Shown: piece by piece, positions 49,832 through 60,651 of the stretch
Layout: every line of letters starts with the position of its first letter
How positions within the stretch are numbered: position 1 is the first letter of the stretch
Origin: Inonotus obliquus
Lineage: Eukaryota > Basidiomycota > Agaricomycetes > Hymenochaetales > Hymenochaetaceae
Direction of reading: 5' to 3'
Assembly (NCBI GenBank): GCA_032164295.1
Contig: JAJHTX010000002.1
Location: 1-64,000, forward strand
DNA: 64,000 bases
The notes under the pieces: model-generated
Told to the model about the DNA's origin: nothing
Database searches by the model: none
The model's input: the letters and a program-made list of their open reading frames with translations, nothing else
Translations under genes and position numbers: made by a program

Positions 49832-50035
49832 CAGGTGGGTACATTAAGTTTTCGGCCCCCCTCAAATTTGGAAGATGATCTGCATGCCTTATTGGGTAAG
49901 TAATTGAATTGAACTCAGACCTTGCTGATATGAACAGGTTACCAGAGAGCTACCCGATGCTTAAATTGCCATATAAAGTATGCAAATCTACCTTCCAAAT
50001 CTGGAGGGGGGGTGAAGACTTAATGTACCCACCTG
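49832..50035. mobile_element. 204-bp TA-flanked MITE
   Basis: Terminal inverted repeats of about 60 bp begin CAGGTGGGTACATTAAG and end with the complement ...CTTAATGTACCCACCTG. TA dinucleotides flank both sides (49,830-49,831 and 50,036-50,037), as for Tc1/mariner-type elements. It sits inside a unit of the 69-bp array. Confidence 0.8.
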
Positions 50036-50043
50036 TAGTATAC

Positions 50044-50385
50044 TGGCTGCCTCACAGGAGTGTCCCGAGATTTGGGACATGCTCTGCTCTCAATTGTATT
50101 GCAGACAATATAATGACTGCCTCACAGCAGTGTCCCGAGATTCAGGACATTCTCTGCTCTCAGCTTCATTTCAAACAATATAATAACTGCCTCACAGGAG
50201 TGTCCCGAGATTTGGGACATGCTCTGCTCTCAATTGTATTGCAGACAATATAATGACTGCCTCACAGCAGTGTCCCGAGATTCAGGACATGCTCTGCTCT
50301 CAGCTTCATTCCAAATTATAGATTGACTGTCTCACAGCAGTGTCCCAAATCTCAGGACATTCTCTGTGGTCAACTCTCTCTCTCT
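50044..50385. repeat. Five-unit 69-bp tandem array with palindromes
   Basis: Units start CTGCCTCACAGSAGTGTCCC. Two subtypes alternate: units 1 and 3 carry TGTCCCGAGATTTGGGACA with CAATTGTATTGCAGACAA, units 2 and 4 carry TGTCCCGAGATTCAGGACA with CAGCTTCATTYCAAA. They form a 138-bp higher-order repeat, and a fifth unit is diverged. Each has a dyad TGTCCC-N7-GGGACA or a weaker form. The array ends just upstream of the gene starting at 50,511. Confidence 0.85.
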
Positions 50386-50510
50386 CTACAGTCTGAGTCA
50401 ACTCCAACCTCCCTCCAGTCACTCAAGCACCTCAAATTCTACTCAAAATGTTCTAAGCCTACTTCAATTATTCCACATTTCCCTTTAACCCACTGTGGAG
50501 ACAATTGGTT

Positions 50511-51951
50511 ATGCAGTTGGATTCTCTCCAATTTATGTTTCAGCTATCTCTTCTTTGGTCCTCCTCCTTCTATGGCTTCCCTTCAGGTGTCAAAGCTCTG
50601 GTTAACTGCATCCAACATGCAATTACTTCTCCATTTAATACCTGGACAGTACCCTTCAACCTGGACCAATCCTCTTTGGCATCTGTTCTAGTTCTCTGCA
50701 GTACTGCCTCTCCTAGAATAAATTTTGATTTTGGGTATAAATCTAAAGGTAAGTATTAACTTTCCTTTTAATTTCAACTTACATTGATCATCCTACAAGG
50801 CTACAATAAAGTCTTCACAAACCATATCTATTGGGCTTTCAAGTCCTGGCTACACACTCTCCTATTTTGTAAGTCCTTTTCTTTTTTCTTTCTTTCTTAT
50901 AATTCTTAAATCTTATTCTTCAGGTTCCACAACTACTGAGCCTGCTGTCTTTACTGACAAAGTGGTTGGAGTTTATCTACTTGGTAGCTTTCTTATTTTG
51001 GCTTTCATATCTATTATATATCTTACCTATTTTCTTCTTTAGGTCAATGGCTTCAGGCCTGTCAATCTGATCTTGAAGTCTTTATCAATAACCTCTCAAT
51101 GCCAATTCCTACCTGCTACATGGGTCTAAACCACTCTTTCAAAAGGACAGATGATGAGCATCAGTGTCCTTTCTTTAGATGCAATGCCTTCAATATTGTA
51201 AGTATTATTTTAATCTTATCCTTTTTTCTTATACTTCTTGTTCTCTCTTTAGAATGCTCCTTGGAGTATCAATCTTCATCAAGCAGGCCTTCTTCATCTA
51301 CCTACTCAAGATGAGCTACTGGAGGTCACAGCTGCAGAAATTGGATGGTCCTATGTGCATGTCTTTCCAGGTGAGTCTTTACATATGTATATTCAATAAT
51401 TCAGATAATTGTAACTCTATATTTCTTAAGGCATATGCTTTCCTATGAGGATGGCAAGATGTGTTGATGCCACTGGCACCATACATGAGCTACCTTGTGT
51501 GTCTATCAGGGTACCAAATACTGTCAATACAGCAAGATTCCTTACACCCTATGATTTTCTCAACACACATATTAATCTTACTACAGATGGTCCTATTCAG
51601 GTTACTGCAGAGGAGTGCAGAGTTTTCTCAACCTGGGTAGATGCATTATATGAGCTTAGACTTATTGAAGGGGTTTTTAGGGTTCATAGAGAGCAGATTG
51701 TGATTGATGATGAGGATGATGACAAATGTAGTTGTGGTGGAGAACCTCTTTTCATTTCTTCTCTTCTTAACAGGGATGTGGATCTTGATAACCTTTCACA
51801 TGTTTTTCATTGGTTTGATCCTGAGACAGGAGCCTCAGAAGGTAACAACAATGGTTATCTTAGGCTTTTGGAAAGGATTGGATTAAACCAGGAGGCTTTA
51901 GACATTCATTTGTATCCCTTTGAACCTCTAGGTGTTGAGGAGGATGATTAA
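50511..51951 (+). CDS. Intact six-exon gene Y, unknown function
   Basis: Exons 50,511-50,748, 50,800-50,868, 50,924-50,983, 51,043-51,197, 51,253-51,370 and 51,431-51,951 join in one frame of 387 codons. All introns are GT-AG, 50-60 bp, with pyrimidine-rich 3' ends. The protein begins MQLDSLQFMFQLSLLWSSSF and has a cysteine pair region RTDDEHQCPFFRCNAFNI. It ends with an acidic segment around VIDDEDDDKCSCGG and HLYPFEPLGVEEDD. I do not recognise it. An earlier ATG at 50,448 in the same frame has TAA as its third codon, then stays open into the gene; if that TAA were read as sense, 21 codons would be added. The gene converges on the helicase (230 bp between stops) and shares its AT-rich composition, so the two probably form one unit. 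Confidence 0.75.
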
Positions 51952-51982
51952 ATTTCTAACTTCTTTCTTTTTCATACTCTAT

Positions 51983-52097
51983 ATTGTGATTCAACTCACT
52001 CCTTTCTTTGTATTGTGATTCAACTCACACTTCTCCTTATTCTGTGATTCAACTCACACTTTTCTTTATATTGTGATTCAACTCACTCTCCCCTCTC
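51983..52097. repeat. 29-bp tandem repeat between convergent genes
   Basis: Four units of TTGTGATTCAACTCAC followed by a C/T-rich 13 bp separate the stops of gene Y and the helicase gene. They may act in 3' end formation of one or both genes. Confidence 0.75.
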
Positions 52098-52180
52098 TTT
52101 CCTGCTCAATCTCTTAGTATTACCTATTGTATGGTATTTATTCTGTGCTGGAAAATTTATATGGTATTTATTAAAAAAAG

Positions 52181-55100
52181 TTACAAGCTTTGCCACTTCT
52201 GAAGAACAAATAAGAATACAAGTAAGAGATTCACATGTTGATACTCTTCTTTATGACCTAGCCACTCTACATAATCTCTCCAACTTATCTCCTTCTTCAA
52301 TCCAACATTTTGAAAATATTCCACCAAATCCTTCCAAATTTCATCATCTGCTTTGACTACAAATCCCACCATTGCAGCAATATCTTGATATAGACAGTCT
52401 GCATTAGGATCAAGTCTCTCTGAATGAGATTCTGGTCTAACTTTAGATCCAGCTTGATCTAGAGGCATCATGCACTTGTAACAGGATATGTAGCTCTTGC
52501 CTTTGACTCTAGGAATCAATTTCTTCCAGCTCCACCAAGTTGACATTCCCTTTAAGTCTGTATTTGACCTAAGTGGCTCAGCAAGAATGGTCCTCTAACA
52601 GAATGAGCAACTTCTGTTATCATCCATTGTCCTCTTCAAAGTTCCATACTTTGTATAGCATGCAGCACAGTGACCTTTAAGAAGTCTAAGTCCATAATCC
52701 ATCTGTTTAGACTGAGCCTGTTGTAGCTCTATCTTGATTTTGATGGCTGCTGCATCCACTCTAACAGAGAATGATGTATCTGTAGAGATAGACTGAAACT
52801 GTGTAGAGGTGGAGGTGGAGGTGGAGGTGGGGGGAAGTATGGAAGAGTATGGAGGAATAGAAGGAGCTACAGAGATAAGGGAGGTGGTACTAGATGATCT
52901 GATCAAAGATAAATCAGATGCCACTTCATCAGATATGTCCAACAACAAGCTAGACTTCAAGTCAACAGAAAAGAGATTTCTGTCTGACTGTTGCAGGATC
53001 AGCTTAGTAATAGCATGATCAGAACTGCAAGTCTGACAAAGTTAACTGTCTGAAATATCATGACAAGTAGGAGGAGAGCTGGTGTTGTCCATATATTTGA
53101 TGAGCTGAGCTTTAAGACACTCATGAGAGGGAGACTGAAGCTACTTTTGCAGTTGAGGAAGATATGCATCAGTGGGTACATCAGCCTGTACAGAAGGCTT
53201 GTTTGGGAGGTCCACCATAATAACTAGACATGGATAACCCTTTCTTCCTCCTTTTCCTGCTCCTTGGATAAAGTCCACCATGTCATAGGGAGAACCTAAA
53301 AAAATAATGCATTGCACAAAATCTTCATCAAGGCCCTGTAATAAGGAGCTAGTTGCAGCAATCCAAGGTCCCTTTTCCTTCCACTCTGCCATCTCCAAAG
53401 ACTGAATGTCATTTCCCAATGATGCATGGTACTTTGAACAATCTAGCATGGATGATAGATTATTGGCATATGTCTTGTTGTTACAAAAGATAATGCCCTT
53501 CATCTTTCTTCTTCCCTTCTCCTTTTCTTAATCAAATAGATATTTGTTGATTAACTGGACTAGATGTACAGTAGAGGAGAGAATGTCATTGTCTCTGGCA
53601 GTTGAAAAGGAGATCTTGAAAAATCTGAGCTGTTTCATCAGAGTAGGCTCCTTGATGATGTAAAGAGTGGATGGTTTGTTGGTTAAGGTCCAGAGCTGAT
53701 GCACCATCTCCTTGGTCATAGTAGCTGAGATGAACACTTTAGGAACAGGAAATTTGAAGCACTTGTTGAACTGTGCTAATCTGGGCCTAAACTTGCTGTG
53801 GATAAAGTATGTATGAACCTCATCAAAGAAGATCATGCTGATGTTGTCTTCATTGAGCTCTATCCAACTATAAAAGGAAAAAATAGTTAAGTATAATGTT
53901 TAGAAACTATTTATAAGCAAACATACTCAGCAAAGTTCTCAACACCTATAATATCTCCACTAACTAGCACCAGCTGAGTATTTGGCTTGACTCCTGAAGA
54001 ATTGGTCCAGTAATCCACTTGGATACCCTTGGCTTTGGCTCTCTCCTCCATTTGCTTCAGCAAGATAATAAAGGGAGCTGCAACAACTGTCATCTTCCCT
54101 TTATGAAGAGTAGCACAGAGATAGAACAAAAGACTCTTTCCTGCTCCAGTTGGCATCTTTACTAGTGCATTGCCCAGTCTCTTGAGAATAAGAAGCATGC
54201 CCAGCTTTTGTCCTTCACATGTCCATTCTACACTTGATAACCCAATGTGTTCTCTAACCTTTCCAAGAAGGAACCTAAGAGTTTTCTCCTCATCATGCTT
54301 GGTAACTGGAAATGTAGTTTTGATATGAGAAGGAAGTTTGGCTTCTATAAAATGATTTGCCTCTGGAGAGATGAGACTGTATACCATAGGAGATAAAGAA
54401 GAGTTATCTATATAACTATTATTAGCATATGAATAATTGTTAAAGATATATTCTCATACCTTCCATCCTAGTCTTCTTAACTAGTTTCATGCTACTGGCA
54501 GTTGCTGATCTGTTCCTCTTGGGAATTGGAGTGTTGATAATAATAGTAGATGGATTGGAGTGGAGTGGAGTATTAAGTGAGGATGATTGTTCAGCATAAT
54601 CTATAGAGAAAGTGGAATGAGAATCAGGGGGCACTCTTGAGATAAGAGGATCATGATGTGCACTTGAAGCTGGTATGGATGATGTTGACTGAGAGATATT
54701 GATTTGAGCACCAATCTTTTGAATTTGCTCTTGTAGCAGTTGAAGAGTAGAGAGTACTGAAGTTTGAAACTGACTGGACTCAACCTTCATCTCTTAGATA
54801 ATATGAGCTGTAGATTGAGCAGTCTGCTTCTCTATGATCTTCTCCATCTTCTTCTCCAAGCCAACAAATTGAATACACATTTCAGAATGAACTTTGGTAA
54901 TAATGTTCTCTGTTGCATCTTCAAATATGTATCCTGGAGCAGATTGATGTAGACTGGTAGGTGAAGGAACAGATTGAAGATGGATAGTTGAGGTGATAGG
55001 AGGAAGATCATAGATATTGGTGTCTCTGATAAAGGTTTCTGGTGGATTGTTGGCAGAAAAGAGAGGGTTGGTTTTTCTCAAAGGAAGAGGGGGAGTCATT

Positions 55101-58100
55101 CCATCTAGTCCAAGAAACTCAATGAACTTGATAGAGAATTGAATGAAACAGTAGAGAGTCTCCAAGTTCAGATTGGTCATATCTTGCTTGGTCAAGCCAT
55201 AGTTTCTATTAGCTGTAAGAGAACTATGACCTGCCTGATTGTCCCCAGCATCCTCCCAACTGCTCTTTTTGAGATAGATTAGTAGAATGTACTCCTTCTT
55301 GATAGCAGATATCAACTGTCTCCAACTGGCCACCCCTCCCTTAAACTCTATGTATTTCCACATAAAGTTTTTGAAAGTGTCTCTGAACAGCTGGGCTGAC
55401 ATCCTATGTCCATAGAGAGTATAAAGATAGAAGTGATAGTTTTTGGCCTCTGTCTCTCCATGTAGAACATATGCAATCACAGTTTCTAATGGTCTAACTA
55501 CAATGAGGTAGTAGTCCAAAAGTCTGGCTAGGCATTTAGGAAGTTTGTGGGGAAGGTAGGAGTCAAAGCCCTTGACATTAGAGGTTTTGGTGTAGCAGGT
55601 GATAAGTAAGGTCTCTCCATGATCTTTGTAGATGGCTCTATTCCTTTCTGTGTTTCTGATTCTTTGGTCAATGACCTCAGTAGTACGCATGGGCTAGCCT
55701 GATGTGATCTGGTTGAGACAGGAGAATAATTTGGCCACTTCACTACACTTTTCAAGAAAAGAAAGAGCCTTAGAAGGATCAACTTCTATTTTTCCTTGAA
55801 AATTCCTTCTCAAAAGCTTGCAGCTTGAGTTGGATGTGAGATGTTGTAGAAGGGCATGTGGGGGAGTAAAGGATGTGTTAAGGAAGGAGGCTGCATAGTT
55901 GGTGTTGGCCATGTCCTCTGAGTATGTAGGTTCCATAGCATAAGTTAACCAGTGGCCACCAGAAATATCCAAGAGTCTTTCCTCCAGCTCCTGTAAAGCT
56001 TGCTTGATTCCTAACCTCAGCTTCTCCAATATCAGATTTCTTCCTTTATAGGCAATCTCTGTAAGAGTGGAGTTCCATGACATCCTAGCCTCTGTTCTAG
56101 AGCAGAACACAATAGTGCTCATATAGGTGCTTATAGAACAAATGCCTGCATAGCTGGTATTAAACTCTGCATTCAACCATATACTGCAATAATGTGCAGC
56201 ACAGCTGTAAATTATATAAGTATCTCAATAAGATACAGAGTAACAAGATGCTGACTTACTCATCAAAGTTTCCAATAAACTTAATCTGGTTCTCACACTC
56301 CATAAAGATGATATTTTTAAAGAGATACTTGCAGGTAGCCAAATGAGGAGTAATATCATCTGGTTTGCTGAAGCCTTTCTCTATTTTCATAAAGAGACCA
56401 GCAAGGAAGATTTGCCATGGACAATAAGCTCTGCCTTTCATAATCTCTTCTTTGGATGTAGTGACCAAAGCAAAGCATATGTTGTGTAAGGCTTGAATAT
56501 TATCATGGTCTCTAAAGAATAAAAGATAAGCTTATTAGTAAATTTGTCCAAGTAAACAAAATTCCAAATTTAACTTACTGCTGCAGTACTTCCCATGCCT
56601 TTATACAAGTATCCTTTTGCTCCTTGGTAAGTCCTATCTGATACTCCTTCTCCTTAGCAGTAAGTGAATGAATGGCCAACTTGACAAATCTAGCCAAAAG
56701 TTGACTGTAATCTTCAAGTGTCTCTATGTTGTGAATAACATTCCAGATGGAATTAATCTCTCTATATATATTATTAGCATCCTTCTTTAGCCAAAATTAA
56801 AAAAAGAAATATAACTCACATTGGCCAATTTTGAAAAGGTCTTAAAGAGCTATACATCTTCACACTAGCCATGTCCTTCACTTGAATAAGATACATGAGA
56901 CAAGTATGCCTCAAGAAGAATAGAGGATCATTGAGCTTGGGAAACTCTAGAATCTTCTTGATCTTCTCTCTTTCCTCCATGCTGTTATACCAATCTTTTA
57001 AGATAAGATGCCACTGGGTCATATTGATGTATGGGGGGAGGTCTCTATCATGTGTAGTAGAGATTGGAACATCAGAGAACGAAGGCATGTGCTGTAAAAC
57101 ATTTTGGCTGAAGTCCTTGAAAATGCTGCTTGTAGGATTGCATGATTAAATATCTTGAATAGGAAAAAGTGGAAGAAAGGAGTAAAATCTTTGAGCCTTG
57201 CAGCTACTGTCTTTGATATTGGCAGGCAGCTTAGGATGTTTGTCTTTGATATGTTTTAGCATGACTTTTTGTGTGAGGGTGGTATAATGACATGAGGAAT
57301 GAGGGCAATAAATGGCATTGAAGATGGCTAGTCCTTGAATAGGAGTTGAGAAGGGCAAGGGAGTTGCAGGTAGCTCTAAGGAGAGATGCTCATCCTGTAG
57401 AAAGATACAATATAACTTTGCATCCTTTAATCTACAACCTAAGCCTTTAACCCTCTCCTTCAGCTGAGGATGTTTTTTGCTCATGTGTCCCCAGATAAAC
57501 TCTGGCTTGAGTCCAATCTGACATGATTTGCACATAGCCCATCTGAGCTCTGAATGAACATGAATGTCCATGGCTCTAAGAATAGGTGTACTCCAAAAAC
57601 ATCCATCATGCTGGATAGTTTGCAAATTAAGCAAAGAAGCCTGGTCTTGATCCTGGTCTTAATTCTCAATGTCCATAGATCCATCAGAGTCACCAGAGTC
57701 ACTAGAGTTACCAGAGTCATCAGAGTCACCAGAGTTACCAGAGTCACCAGAGCTAACATCCTTCTCAACATCAGCATCAACATCAGACCCCAAGATCCCA
57801 CTTTCTCCTTCAACTTCTTCCATCTCTATCTCTGCCCATTGCTCTCTAACTTCAAACTCTGCCTCCTCATCTTCCATGTCAACTGCATCCTGCTCTTTGA
57901 ATGGTTGATTAAGTTTGGTAAAAAGAGCATCCATGTCTAATTCTCTCTCATTGAAGGTTTCAAGAGATTGATGTGAGGCTGATAAATGTGAGGATGATTG
58001 TTGATTGGAAGATTGAGTGATAGGAGTAGATGCAGAATGAGAGTGAGTCTGGGCTAAAAAGACTATTTCTTGATCTAGTATTGTTGGACTTGCAAGAGCT

Positions 58101-58529
58101 TGACAGGATGGAACAGATGATAGAACATCTAAATAAAGAAAGCCACAACTGCCTTTAATAAAATCATCTTATAAAATTACAGCATATCTGACTCACCTGA
58201 AACTGACATCTCATCCAGCCTTTCCACTTCCATTCCTACTCCTCCTTCATGAACCTTCTTCCAATAATCCAAAAAGATATCCTTGTTTGTATGAGAGAAG
58301 TTGCATCCTTCTTGAGAACAGTTGAGAGATCCAAGCTGCCCAGCAGATCTATAAATAGTCTGACATGTACCATCTAGCAGATTAGAATTAGAAAGAAATA
58401 AGTAAATCTATCTGACTTGGAAGAGAGAGAAATTTACATACTTGAAGAGATTAGATTTAGCTTAAGTCCATGGTACTTTCTTTTATGAGTACTGAGAGAT
58501 TTAGAAGTAGAAAAAGTCTGTTGAGACAT
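52181..58529 (-). CDS. Giant RecQ-type helicase gene with eight in-frame TAA/TAG codons
   Basis: Eight exons (58,529-58,442; 58,373-58,197; 58,128-56,820; 56,761-56,579; 56,511-56,260; 56,204-54,460; 54,362-53,927; 53,867-52,181) with GT-AG introns total 5,877 nt, exactly 1,959 codons. Order: C2H2-like fingers (CSQEGCNFSHTNK, codons 50-90), an acidic region with a GDSGNSGD repeat, two more Cys/His fingers, a large domain like that of telomere-type RecQ proteins (PMRTTEV, then AGHSSLTANRNY near codon 1,020), a Gln-rich coiled coil, and the helicase. The helicase has Walker A MPTGAGKSLLFYL (about 1,325), FFDEVH (about 1,410), SATMT, GIIFCNNK and motif VI QGAGKGGRKG (about 1,605), where RecQ usually has GRGGR. 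The C-terminus has Cys pairs. In-frame stops: codons 245, 416, 840, 1,140, 1,510, 1,639, 1,672, 1,821. The frame is otherwise perfect. Whether it is expressed is unknown; DNA unwinding and mobility or telomere roles are inference. Confidence 0.75.
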
Positions 58530-58845
58530 GCTGCAGCTTTGAATGGAGCAGGTGAGTCTAAAAAACAGACAAGAGAGAGTCAGTCAATATTTATTTTTTT
58601 TAAAAATAATAGAAACTTTATTAACCTTGGTTTTGACTGAGCAGACATTGTTCTTGATAATGAGCAAGAGATAACAGTGTGAGTGTGTCTGAGATAGTGA
58701 GTATGAGAGGTAAACAGGAGGAGTAGAGTGGGGTGAAATTTTCAGTTTCAGTGACAAAGTCACATTGGGATAGTAACAAAGTCACATTGGGGAGGAGAGA
58801 TCATACTAAGAAGATCTAGACTATTCTTACTAATAAGGAGGTTCC
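58530..58845. other. 5' flank of the helicase gene
   Basis: No other gene. A short direct repeat (ACAAAGTCACATTGGG at about 58,754 and 58,779) lies about 240 bp upstream of the start. No canonical TATA element could be chosen with confidence. Confidence 0.4.
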
Positions 58846-59344
58846 AAGACTGATGGGGGGGGGGGGGACCCCATCATCTTGGCTGATGGGTGGAGGTAAG
58901 TCTAGCATAGCTTTGGGTCCTTTCCTTTTTGGGGCCCTCCTCCCATCAGACTATTTCTTTTTTAGGAGGGACCCCAACACTCTTGGCTGATGGGGGGGGG
59001 TCCAGCTTTCCCACACAGAGAATGGCCCCCAGCACAAGAACCGATGGTCGGAATTGGGCGAGAGAGGTACTGTTGAAAAGGCAAACCTAGGGGCTTTCCC
59101 ATGGAGAGAAGAACCCAAAAGTTCCCACGGGTGGAATCTTGACCAAGATTCCAGCAGGAATATATATAGAGTCATGCCATATCTAGAAAGCTAGAAGGCG
59201 AGAACAAGCAGCACTTGTCATCATCTCCATTGTCGTTAATACCTTGTTTTATCAATCAAACTCCCTGTTTGCTGTTGCATAGGGAAAGTAGTATAAGAAG
59301 ATCATTGTGCATTGTTTAACTCCAACGGACCCGATTCCTAACAA
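58846..59344. mobile_element. LTR-like fragment with G-tracts
   Basis: It begins among G-runs (13 G at about 58,855 and 9 G at about 58,983), each next to TCTTGGCTGATGGG or its relative. It carries a TATATATAGA box at about 59,159 and ends GGACCCGATTCCTAACA, typical of an LTR terminus. The left end and target duplication were not identified. Confidence 0.45.
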
Positions 59345-59568
59345 TACAATTGAATGTGCACTACTGCCATGTACATTTATGAGATGAAAGACACAGTACT
59401 AGTCATTGAAACAATAAAAATGTATGTTGCAATACTTTTTTACTTACTGTACATCGACTGGTAATGAGTCTAGTGTTTTCTGAGTCTAAGAGGAATCTAC
59501 TTGTGTGATCGAATCGAGCATTTTTCAACGACTGCACCCAATTTCGGTGCAACCATCAGTGATAATTA

Positions 59569-60651
59569 CAGAGAAATTCATAAAAATCTGGACACGTGCC
59601 AAATTGCCAATTTCGGCCCCTTCAGTACCTCAGAACACAAAATAAATCATATCTCACTCAATTCTTGACCGTTTCGTGTTCTCTAAGTTTCTAAATTCAT
59701 GCCCCGATCGTGCCGTCCGAACTGTAACAAACCCGAGCAAATTCGGGCAAGAATTGACCCCGAAACGGCGCAAAATGTCGTTTTTTCATGTATTCCTCAT
59801 GTCCATTTTTTCCTGCACTCAATTCTGGGTCTGCAGCACCCACAAGTGTCTCAGAATGCTCAGATGGAATAGCTGTGAATTTAGGGCCTGCATTTGAGAT
59901 GAATTTGAAGATGTATGTGCCAGTCTGGGGGCATGCCTGGAAGGCAGAAATGCCCCCTCATCCCTCAAGCTCCCCATGCCCTAGAAAAAATATTTGAAGC
60001 CAAATTCATGCATAGGAACTCATTTAGAGTGTATTTAAATGTATCTGAGCCTTTCCCAGATCAAATGGATATGTTGGGAAGCTGGGGAAAGGCAGGGAAG
60101 CATGGTGCATATGCCCTGTCTCCCCCACCTCAAACAATGCACCAATCCTCATAGCAGACATGAGAAGTACTCAGATAACTTTCAATAGGCCTGGAATGAA
60201 TTTTCATGTATGAATTTGGCTTCAGATATTTTTTCTAGGGCATGGGGAGCTTGAGGGATGAGGGGGCATTTCTGCCTTCCAGGCATGCCCCCAGACTGGC
60301 ACATACATCTTCAAATTCATCTCAAATGCAGGCCCTAAATTCACAGCTATTCCATCTGAGCATTCTGAGACACTTGTGGGTGCTGCAGACCCAGAATTGA
60401 GTGCAGGAAAAAATGGACATGAGGAATACATGAAAAAACGACATTTTGCGCCGTTTCGGGGTCAATTCTTGCCCGAATTTGCTCGGGTTTGTTACAGTTC
60501 GGACGGCACGATCGGGGCATGAATTTAGAAACTTAGAGGACACGAAACGGTCAAGAATTGAGTGAGATATGATTTATTTTGTGTTCTGAGGTACTGAAGG
60601 GGCCGAAATTGGCAATTTGGCACGTGTCCAGATTTTTATGAATTTCCCTGT
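59569..60651. mobile_element. 1.08-kb fold-back element with 446-bp arms
   Basis: The left arm (59,569-60,014) and right arm (60,206-60,651) are inverted copies differing at only a few bases (for example A/G at 59,572). A 191-bp loop separates them. The ends CAG(A/G)GAAATTCATAAAAATC are flanked by TA on both sides (59,567-59,568 and 60,652-60,653). The pattern is that of a TA-targeting non-autonomous element with very long inverted repeats. Each arm contains the same 73-codon open frame, which is a mirror artefact, and no transposase. Confidence 0.85.

Noticed and set aside
57658..57711. An optional 54-bp intron (GTAACT...TTAAG) removing the first in-frame TAA of the helicase
   Set aside because: It is possible for this one stop, but the other seven stops have no equally plausible introns, and the one at 55,694 lies in a conserved motif; so introns do not explain the pattern.
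49000..60000. A suppressor tRNA gene (anticodon CTA or TTA) within the helicase unit
   Set aside because: I looked for A/B boxes and acceptor stems on both strands and found none; if UAR is decoded, the tRNA would have to be elsewhere.
59676..60543. Two identical 73-codon frames in opposite directions
   Set aside because: They are the same sequence in the two arms of the fold-back element; there is no start context, homology or other sign of a gene.
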